A stretch of 29,245 bases of DNA, taken from positions 1 to 29,245 of the forward strand of contig JAIYAA010000201.1 in assembly GCA_027489295.1 (NCBI GenBank), in the 5' to 3' direction. The translations under genes and the position numbers were made by a program. Origin of the DNA: Sphingomonadales bacterium (GTDB lineage: Bacteria; Pseudomonadota; Alphaproteobacteria; Sphingomonadales; Sphingomonadaceae). A model generated the notes under the pieces. The model made no database searches, had not been told where the DNA came from, and worked only from the letters and a program-made list of their open reading frames with translations. How positions within the stretch are numbered: position 1 is the stretch's first letter; every line of letters begins with the position of its first letter. Shown here piece after piece: positions 23,917 through 29,245 of this stretch.

Positions 23917-24518
23917 AGCCAGCCATTGGCCCGCGCGGTGCGGCCGGCCTCGATGCGGTTGGCCGCGCCGAGCTTGCCCGCCGCCTCGGAGAGATAGTTG
24001 CGCACCGTCCCCGGCGACAGGCCGAGCCGCCGGGCGATGTCCTTGTTCGACAGCCCCTCCTCGGCCAGCCGCAGCGCGTCGCGCTCGCGATCGGTGAGCG
24101 GATCGCTTCCCGCCTCCCACGCGGCGGCGGCGAGATCGGCGGGGATCACCCGCCCGCCGGCGGCGACGGTGCGGATCGCCGCGACCAGCTCGTCTACGGG
24201 CGTGTCCTTGAGCAGATAGCCCCGCACCCCGGCGGTGCGGGCGCGCTCCAGATAACCGGGCCGCGCGAAGGTGGTGACAATCACCACCGCCGTCCGCGCC
24301 TTCTCGCCGGCCAGGATCTGCGCGCAGTCAAGCCCGGTGCGGCCCGGCATCTCGATATCGGTGAGCAGGATGTCGGGCGTGAGGCGGCGCACCAGGTCGA
24401 GCGCCTCGTCGCCATTGGAGGCCCTGCCGACGATCGCGAAATCGGGCTCCAGCGTGAGCAGCGCGGCGATCGCGCCCAGCACCAGCGCCTGATCCTCGGC
24501 GATCACGATCCGGATCAT
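23913..24518 (-). CDS. NarL/DesR-type response regulator
   Basis: The 201-residue protein has a receiver domain (D9, phosphoacceptor D54 in LLTDIEMPG, TT at the switch, K in YLLKDTP) and a LuxR-type HTH (about 140-201: LTDRERDALRLAEEGLSNKDIARRLGLSPGTVRNYLSEAAGKLG). This is the NarL-family layout closest to DesR/LiaR. Its ATG overlaps the kinase stop codon (ATGA), so the two are made together. It is last in a four-gene operon with an ABC transporter. It probably controls that operon in response to the partner kinase. Its stop overlaps that of the convergent GH92 gene by 2 bp. Confidence 0.92.
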   Translation of the reverse strand: MIRIVIAEDQALVLGAIAALLTLEPDFAIVGRASNGDEALDLVRRLTPDILLTDIEMPGRTGLDCAQILAGEKARTAVVIVTTFARPGYLERARTAGVRGYLLKDTPVDELVAAIRTVAAGGRVIPADLAAAAWEAGSDPLTDRERDALRLAEEGLSNKDIARRLGLSPGTVRNYLSEAAGKLGAANRIEAGRTARANGWL

Positions 24519-25579
24519 GCCGGCACGCTCGCTTCCAGCCGCGTGCCCGGCTGCAGCGCCAGCAGATCGAGCGTGCCCCCCGCCGCCACCAGCCGCTGGC
24601 GCATGCCGCGCAGGCCGTTGCCCTCGCGGAAGGAGAGGCCGACGCCGTCATCCTCCACCACCAGACGTGCGTCGCCAGGCCCCGCCTCGAAGCCGATCGC
24701 GCAACGCCGCGCCCCGGCATGGCGGATGACGTTGGTCACCGCCTCGCGCAGCGTCATCGCCAGGATCGCGCCGGCATCGGCGGGCACGGCGGCAGGATCC
24801 CCGGTCACGACCGGTTCGATTCCCGCCGTCTCCAGCGCGGCGAGCGATGCCGTGGCTTCGGTGGCGAGCGAGCCGCCGAGCTGGCCGGTCAGCGCAGCCC
24901 GCACCTCCGCGAGCCCGGAGCGAGCGGCAGCGGCGATCGCTTCCAGTTCGGTCTTTGCGGCTTCCGGGTCCCGCTCGACCAGCCGGCCGGCAAGATCCGC
25001 CTTGAGCGCGACCAGCGTCAGCGTGCGGCCGACCACGTCGTGCAGGTCGCGGGTGATCCGCTCGCGCTCGGCCGTGCCGGCAAGGCGGCGCACCTCTTCC
25101 TGGCTGGCGAGCAGCGCCTGGGTGCGCTCGTAAAAGGCGAAGCTCGACATGGTGGCGACGCCGCTCATCACCACGAACAGCACGCCGGGGGCGAACCACA
25201 GGATCGGCTGGTGCCAGGCAAGCCCGGTCACCGCCGTCGCCACCGCGATTCCGGCGATGCCGATCCCTGCGCGGCGCGGGGAGCGAAGCCGCGCGGCGGT
25301 GACCCCGGCATAAATGCAGAAGGTCGTCCAGCCGAGCGGCAGCGGCGCCACCGCGATACCGAGGCCCAGCATCGCCAGCGCCAGGAACGGCACCGCCCGA
25401 TCCGGCGCCCGCGTGGAGAACAGGTAGAGCGGCAGGAACAGGCCGATCGCCACCGCCGCCGCTAGGACGGTGGTGGCGTCGGGCTTGGCCCACAGCCAGG
25501 GGAACGGCACGAAGATCAGATAGGCGAGCCAGGGCCACCCCGTGCCGCGCACCCGCTGATAGGATATCTGGGTCTGCAT
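24515..25579 (-). CDS. DesK-like sensor histidine kinase
   Basis: The start at 25579 has GAGG eight bases before the ATG. The 354-residue protein has five or six hydrophobic segments in residues 15-145 with almost no periplasmic loop. A HisKA_3 dimerisation helix follows, with phosphoacceptor H180 in RDLHDVVG, then an ATPase domain with N283 (EAVTNVIRHA) and VEDDGVG (residues 308-314). A membrane sensor without an extracytoplasmic domain, with HisKA_3, is the DesK type. DesK senses membrane thickness, and relatives sense transporter or envelope state. The gene follows an ABC-2 permease by 32 bp and overlaps its regulator, so it is one operon. Confidence 0.9.
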   Translation of the reverse strand: MQTQISYQRVRGTGWPWLAYLIFVPFPWLWAKPDATTVLAAAVAIGLFLPLYLFSTRAPDRAVPFLALAMLGLGIAVAPLPLGWTTFCIYAGVTAARLRSPRRAGIGIAGIAVATAVTGLAWHQPILWFAPGVLFVVMSGVATMSSFAFYERTQALLASQEEVRRLAGTAERERITRDLHDVVGRTLTLVALKADLAGRLVERDPEAAKTELEAIAAAARSGLAEVRAALTGQLGGSLATEATASLAALETAGIEPVVTGDPAAVPADAGAILAMTLREAVTNVIRHAGARRCAIGFEAGPGDARLVVEDDGVGLSFREGNGLRGMRQRLVAAGGTLDLLALQPGTRLEASVPA

Positions 25580-25611
25580 CGCGCCAGCCTCGCGGATTGG
25601 CCCGGGCTCGG

Positions 25612-26364
25612 TCAAGCCGGACTGCGCCGCCAGCCGGTCCAGGCCCAGGCTGCGGCCGCCGCCGTCATCACCAGTACCGCCGCGCCGTGCGTCCACAGCG
25701 AGCCCGTGACCGGCAAGTCCAGGATCCCACGCGCGATCTGGCCGAGATGATAGGAAGGGGTGAACGCGCCCAGCGTCTGCATCCAGCCGGGCAGCAGCGC
25801 GCTCGGGATCCACAACCCGCCCAGGATCGAAAAGCCGAGGAACAGCGCATTGGCGATCGCCACCGCCCCCTTTGCGGTCATCCGCATGCCCATGCCGAAA
25901 CCGATCAGGGCAAAGGGGACGGCGGAGGCGAGGTGGAGCATCGCCAGCACCACCCAGGTCCCGGCCGACAGTCGTGCCCCGGCGACGATCGCGAGCGCGT
26001 AGATCAGCGCGAGCGCGAAGGCGGTGATCGTCACTGCCGCGACGAGCTTGGCCGCGACATAGGCCCCCGCCGGCATGGGCGAGACACGCTTCAGCTCGAT
26101 CAGCCCCTGCTCGCGCTCGACCGCCACGCCGGCACCGAAGCCGAACAGCGCCGGGCCGGTGGCGGCGAACACGCCGTAGCCGGCAAGCGTCGCGACCGCG
26201 AAGCCGGGCGTCTCCGGGTGCGGCAGCGCCAGGGTGAACAGCGCATAGAAGGCGGCGGGAGTCAGCGCCGTCGGCAGCAGGAATTGCGGCAGGCGCAGGC
26301 TGCGCTTCACTTCGGTCACGGCTTCGCGGCGCCAGACGCCGGTGGGTGCGGCAAGGGCGGTCAT
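25612..26364 (-). CDS. ABC-2 type transporter permease
   Basis: The 250-residue protein has six predicted membrane segments. It shows the ABC-2 pattern: an N-terminal cytoplasmic helix (VWRREAVTEVKRSLRLP), VEREQGLIELKRVSPMPAGAYVAAKL in the loop before the third segment, and a late GGLWIPSALLPGWMQTLGAFTPSYHLGQIARGIL. This matches the permease of small drug or lipid export systems such as Bacillus YvfS. Its ATG overlaps the ATPase stop (ATGA). It works as a dimer with the upstream ATPase in the inner membrane. The cargo is unknown. Confidence 0.9.
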   Translation of the reverse strand: MTALAAPTGVWRREAVTEVKRSLRLPQFLLPTALTPAAFYALFTLALPHPETPGFAVATLAGYGVFAATGPALFGFGAGVAVEREQGLIELKRVSPMPAGAYVAAKLVAAVTITAFALALIYALAIVAGARLSAGTWVVLAMLHLASAVPFALIGFGMGMRMTAKGAVAIANALFLGFSILGGLWIPSALLPGWMQTLGAFTPSYHLGQIARGILDLPVTGSLWTHGAAVLVMTAAAAAWAWTGWRRSPA

Positions 26365-27272
26365 GCGGCGATCCTTTCATCGATCGGGGTGAGCAACGTG
26401 GCGATGGCGTCTTCCAGCGTCGCGTCGGCGATGCGGAGCGCGTCGAGGGTTGCATCCGCGTCGAGCAGCGCGCGCACCGTGGCGGCCGCGTCGGCGCTGA
26501 CGACCCGAAGGTCGGCGCCCTCCATCCCCGCCTCGCGAACGGCCGGCAGCAGCGCCGCCGCCCCCGGCACAAGCGCCGTACGGCAGCGGATCACCGATCC
26601 GCCTGCCCGCGCACGCAGCGCCGCCGGTGTATCGTCGGCCACGATCCGGCCGGCGTCCATCACCAGCACGCGATCGGCGAGCGTATCGGCCTCGGCGAGG
26701 TCGTGGCTGGTCAGCAGCACCGCTGCGCCGTCATCGGCAAGATCACGCACCGTACCCCACAAGGTGCGTGCCGAACCGCGGTCCATCGCCGCGGTCGGCT
26801 CGTCGAGCACGAGCAGGTCGGCCCGGCCGCAGATCGCCAGCGCATATTGCACGCGCCGCGCCTGCCCGCCGGAAAGCTGGCCGCAGCGGCGATCGGCAAG
26901 ATCGGCGATGCCGGCCAGCGCCAGCGTCTCGCCCAGCGGGCGCGGATCGGGATAATAGCCGGCATGGACGCTCACCAGCTCGCGGATGGTGAGCACGTCG
27001 GGCAGGCCCGCGCTTTGCAGCATCACCCCCAGCCGGCGGCGCGCGGCCGGGCGGCGCGGATCGAGCCCGAACAGGCTGGCCGTGCCCGCATCGGGCGCCA
27101 GCCGGCCGGTCAGCAGCGCGACCGAAGTGGTCTTGCCTGCGCCGTTGGGGCCGAGCAGCGCGGTCACCTCGCCCGCGCGGATCGCGAGATCGAGGCCGTC
27201 GAGCACCGTTCGCCCGCCCAGCCGCTTCGACACGGTGGACAGCCGCGCCACCGCCGAAAGATCGTCGTTCAT
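26361..27272 (-). CDS. ABC transporter ATP-binding protein
   Basis: I chose the ATG at 27272 because GGGAG sits at ideal spacing and the frame upstream of it is not protein-like. The 303-residue protein has Walker A GPNGAGKTT (41-49), signature LSGGQARR, Walker B LLVLDEPT, and the H-loop SHD. After about residue 215 there is an extra C-terminal domain (VIRCRTALVPGAAALLPAVREAG..) typical of the ATPases paired with ABC-2 permeases. It is first in the operon ATPase-permease-kinase-regulator, the order of the Bacillus YvfRSTU system. Export of a lipid, peptide or drug is likely, the exact substrate unknown. Confidence 0.93.
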   Translation of the reverse strand: MNDDLSAVARLSTVSKRLGGRTVLDGLDLAIRAGEVTALLGPNGAGKTTSVALLTGRLAPDAGTASLFGLDPRRPAARRRLGVMLQSAGLPDVLTIRELVSVHAGYYPDPRPLGETLALAGIADLADRRCGQLSGGQARRVQYALAICGRADLLVLDEPTAAMDRGSARTLWGTVRDLADDGAAVLLTSHDLAEADTLADRVLVMDAGRIVADDTPAALRARAGGSVIRCRTALVPGAAALLPAVREAGMEGADLRVVSADAAATVRALLDADATLDALRIADATLEDAIATLLTPIDERIAA

Positions 27273-27352
27273 GCTGTTTCTCCCGGCAGAAGACCGGCCT
27301 GTTCCCGTTCCCTGCCGCCGCCGATCCTGCCCCTGCCCAGCGCCTGCGCACA

Positions 27353-27366
27353 GTGACACATGTCAC
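27353..27366. promoter_or_regulatory. Dyad GTGACA-CA-TGTCAC in the divergent ABC/MarR spacer
   Basis: Perfect 6-bp arms flank a 2-bp centre, 80 bp upstream of the ABC operon and 86 bp before the MarR gene. The core also reads GTGA-N6-TCAC, the heart of a CRP/FNR-family site. It may be the binding site of the operon's own regulator, the MarR protein, or a CRP-like protein. Confidence 0.5.
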
Positions 27367-27452
27367 CCGCCGCCCATGCCATCGCGCAGGGACGCGGACT
27401 TGAAGCCACCCCCGCGCCGCGACTAGGCACGGGAGAACAATGGGGAGACATC

Positions 27453-27905
27453 ATGGCCGCGGAAGACGATAGCATCGCGCTGGGCGCACTCGACACCTTT
27501 GTCGGCTACCATATGCGGCGCGCGTCCGCGCTGATGGCGGCGGACTTCAATGCGGCGATGGCCGGCACCGGCATCCGCCAGGTGCTGTTCGGGGTGCTGT
27601 CGGTGATCGCCGCCAACCCGGGCATCAACCAGGGGCGGATCGGCGCTGCGCTCGGCATCCAGCGCGCCAATATGGTCACCCTGATCAACGAGCTGCTCGA
27701 GGCCGCCTATATCCTGCGCACCGTCTCGCCCGAGGATCGCCGCGCCTTCGTCTTCGCGCTCACCGAGTCGGGTTCCGAAGTGGTTGCGAATGGTCTCGAC
27801 CGCATCCGGCAACACGAGGATCGGTTGCTGGCGGCGCTGTCGTCGGACGAGCGCGACCTGCTGATCACGCTTCTCAAACGGGTGGAAGCCGCCGCGCCCG
27901 ACTGA
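27453..27905 (+). CDS. MarR-family transcriptional regulator
   Basis: The ATG at 27453 has GGGGAG five bases before it. The open frame upstream is not protein-like. The 150-residue protein has the MarR order: an N-terminal dimerisation helix (LDTFVGYHMRRASALMAADFN), then the winged HTH (INQGRIGAALGIQRANMVTLINELLEAAYILRTVSPEDRRAFVFALTESG, with the typical DRR wing), and a C-terminal helix pair. MarR proteins usually repress a nearby gene and release DNA when an aromatic or phenolic ligand binds. The aldehyde dehydrogenase gene 66 bp downstream and the palindrome between them make that enzyme the likely target. Confidence 0.92.
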   Translation: MAAEDDSIALGALDTFVGYHMRRASALMAADFNAAMAGTGIRQVLFGVLSVIAANPGINQGRIGAALGIQRANMVTLINELLEAAYILRTVSPEDRRAFVFALTESGSEVVANGLDRIRQHEDRLLAALSSDERDLLITLLKRVEAAAPD

Positions 27906-27938
27906 TCAAAAACCCGCTTGCGGCCGCTCCGGCATTAA

Positions 27939-27953
27939 GTTATGTCTCATAAC
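27939..27953 (+). promoter_or_regulatory. Palindrome GTTATG-TCT-CATAAC before the aldehyde dehydrogenase
   Basis: Perfect 6-bp arms surround a 3-bp centre, 18 bp before the ATG and just after the MarR gene. Its size and AT-rich character in GC-rich DNA are typical of a MarR operator. It would overlap the core promoter or early transcript of the dehydrogenase gene. Confidence 0.6.
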
Positions 27954-27971
27954 AATAAGAGGAGAGGCACG

Positions 27972-29245
27972 ATGTCCTTGGTCATCGAGCAACGGGCGAA
28001 ATCCGCCACGTTCGATCGGTTGAATCCCGTCACCGGAAACATTGCATCCACCAGCCCCGCGGCCGGCATCGCCGATGCCGATGCCGCGGTGGAGCGCGCT
28101 GCCACCGCCTTTGCCGACTGGTCCGTCCTGGGCCCCACCGCCCGCCGCGCCGCACTGATCCGCGCCGCCGATGCACTCGAAGCCCGTGCCGACGCGTTCG
28201 TCGACGCGATGATGGCCGAGATCGGCGCCACCGAGGGCTGGGCCCGCTTCAACCTGATGCTCGCCGCCAACATGGTGCGCGAGGCCGCCGCGCTCACCAC
28301 CCAGATCGGCGGCGAGGTGATCCCGTCCGACAAGCCCGGCTGCATCGCCATGGCGGTGCGCGAGCCGGTGGGCGTGCTGCTCGGCATCGCGCCGTGGAAC
28401 GCGCCGATCATCCTGGGCGTGCGGGCGATCGCGGTGCCGCTCGCCTGCGGCAACACCGTGGTGCTCAAGGCCAGCGAGCAATGCCCGCGCACCCACAGCC
28501 TGATCGCCGAAGCGTTCGCAGACGCCGGGCTGCCCGACGGCACGGTCTCGATCATCACCAACGCCCCCGAGGACGCGGCCGAGATCGTCGGCGCGCTGAT
28601 CGACCATCCCAAGATCCGCCGCATCAACTTCACCGGCTCCACACATGTCGGCAAGATCATCGCCCAGCGCGCCGCCGGGCATCTGAAGCCGGTGCTGCTG
28701 GAACTGGGCGGCAAGGCGCCGCTGATCGTGCTCGACGATGCCGATCTCGACGAGGCGGTGAAGGCCGCGGCGTTCGGAGCGTTCATGAACCAGGGTCAGA
28801 TCTGCATGTCGACCGAGCGGATCATCGTGCTCGACACGGTGGCCGACGCGTTCGTCGAGAAGTTCGCCGCCAAGGTGGCCACGCTCGGCGTCGGTGACCC
28901 GCGGGAAGGCAAGACCCCGCTGGGCGCGGTGGTCGACCGCAAGACCGTCGGCCATGTCCAGTCGCTGGTCGCCGATGCCGTCGCGGACGGCGCGGTGCAG
29001 GTTGCCGGCGGCCCGACGGACGGCGTGCTGATGCCGGCGCATGTCATCGATCGCGTCACGCCCGCGATGCGGCTGTTCCGCGAGGAGAGCTTCGGACCCG
29101 TCGTCGGCATCATCCGCGCCGCCGATGAGGAAGCGGCGATCGCGCTGGCCAACGACAGCGAATACGGCCTCTCGGCCTCGGTCTTCACCCGCGACACCGC
29201 GCGCGGCCTGCGGGTAGCGCGGCGGATCCAGTCGGGCATCTGCCA
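27972..29245 (+). CDS. Aldehyde dehydrogenase (vanillin/salicylaldehyde type), 3' end cut off
   Basis: The ATG at 27972 follows a strong GAGGAGAGG ribosome site. The visible 424 residues show an NAD(P)-dependent aldehyde dehydrogenase: GIAPWNAPIILGVRAIAVPLACGNTVVLKASE, the Rossmann FTGSTHVGK, catalytic Glu E244 in LELGGKAP and nucleophile Cys C278 in NQGQICMST, then EESFGPVVGI. About 55 more residues are expected beyond the window. The overall style resembles vanillin or salicylaldehyde dehydrogenases, which oxidise aromatic aldehydes to acids. This fits an aromatic-sensing MarR regulator directly upstream, but the substrate is inferred. Confidence 0.92.
   Translation, partial: MSLVIEQRAKSATFDRLNPVTGNIASTSPAAGIADADAAVERAATAFADWSVLGPTARRAALIRAADALEARADAFVDAMMAEIGATEGWARFNLMLAANMVREAAALTTQIGGEVIPSDKPGCIAMAVREPVGVLLGIAPWNAPIILGVRAIAVPLACGNTVVLKASEQCPRTHSLIAEAFADAGLPDGTVSIITNAPEDAAEIVGALIDHPKIRRINFTGSTHVGKIIAQRAAGHLKPVLLELGGKAPLIVLDDADLDEAVKAAAFGAFMNQGQICMSTERIIVLDTVADAFVEKFAAKVATLGVGDPREGKTPLGAVVDRKTVGHVQSLVADAVADGAVQVAGGPTDGVLMPAHVIDRVTPAMRLFREESFGPVVGIIRAADEEAAIALANDSEYGLSASVFTRDTARGLRVARRIQSGIC

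Noticed and set aside
1..29245. CRISPR arrays, tRNA or rRNA genes, insertion sequences, attachment sites
   Set aside because: No spaced direct repeats, cloverleaf candidates, transposase or integrase genes, or matching terminal repeats were seen by eye.

Overview
The window is high-GC DNA from an alphaproteobacterium. TonB-dependent receptors, secreted glycoside hydrolases, a tryptophan-halogenase family protein, a LOV photoreceptor and an HWE-type histidine kinase together point to a sphingomonad (Sphingomonas or a close relative). This assignment is inferred from gene content and protein style, not from a search. Genes are packed tightly, coding strand alternates often, and several convergent pairs share stop-codon bases.

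Layout. 1-3.6 kb: 5' end of a TonB receptor gene (-), a 53-aa protein (-), a SnoaL/NTF2-like protein (-), then a secreted M13 zinc metallopeptidase (+). 3.6-6.2 kb: a complete TonB receptor (-) with a clear intrinsic terminator. 6.2-7.9 kb: an intergenic stretch with a second terminator, a small lipoprotein (-), an alpha/beta hydrolase interrupted by an in-frame amber codon (+), and a glutaredoxin-like protein (-). 7.9-8.7 kb: a Phd/VapC toxin-antitoxin pair (-) with palindromes upstream. 8.8-10.2 kb: a CPA2-type cation/proton antiporter (+). 10.2-13.8 kb: a flavin-dependent halogenase family protein (-) divergent from a secreted GH27 alpha-galactosidase (+). 13.9-18.2 kb: a three-gene signalling operon (+) of stand-alone LOV protein, CheB-CheR-PAS-PAS-HWE kinase, and single-domain response regulator. 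18.2-20.0 kb: a PAP2-type membrane protein (-) and an unknown winged-helix-like protein (+), separated by a region with a 27-bp near-palindrome. 20.0-21.5 kb: a rhodanese (-) divergent from a GlxA/FtrA-type AraC regulator (+). 21.6-23.9 kb: a secreted GH92 alpha-mannosidase (+). 23.9-27.3 kb: a four-gene operon (-) of ABC ATPase, ABC-2 permease, DesK-like kinase and NarL/DesR-like regulator. 27.4-29.2 kb: a MarR regulator (+) and an aldehyde dehydrogenase running off the right end (+).

Working together. Several genes fit scavenging of complex organic matter: outer-membrane receptors for import, a periplasmic or exported peptidase, and two signal-peptide glycosidases acting on alpha-galactosides and alpha-mannosides. 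The others are sensing and stress modules. The most distinctive is the translationally coupled LOV / CheB-CheR-HWE kinase / receiver operon, which looks like a split blue-light sensor pathway. It carries a possible general-stress-response promoter, GGATC-N16-CGTT, one base off the usual EcfG consensus.
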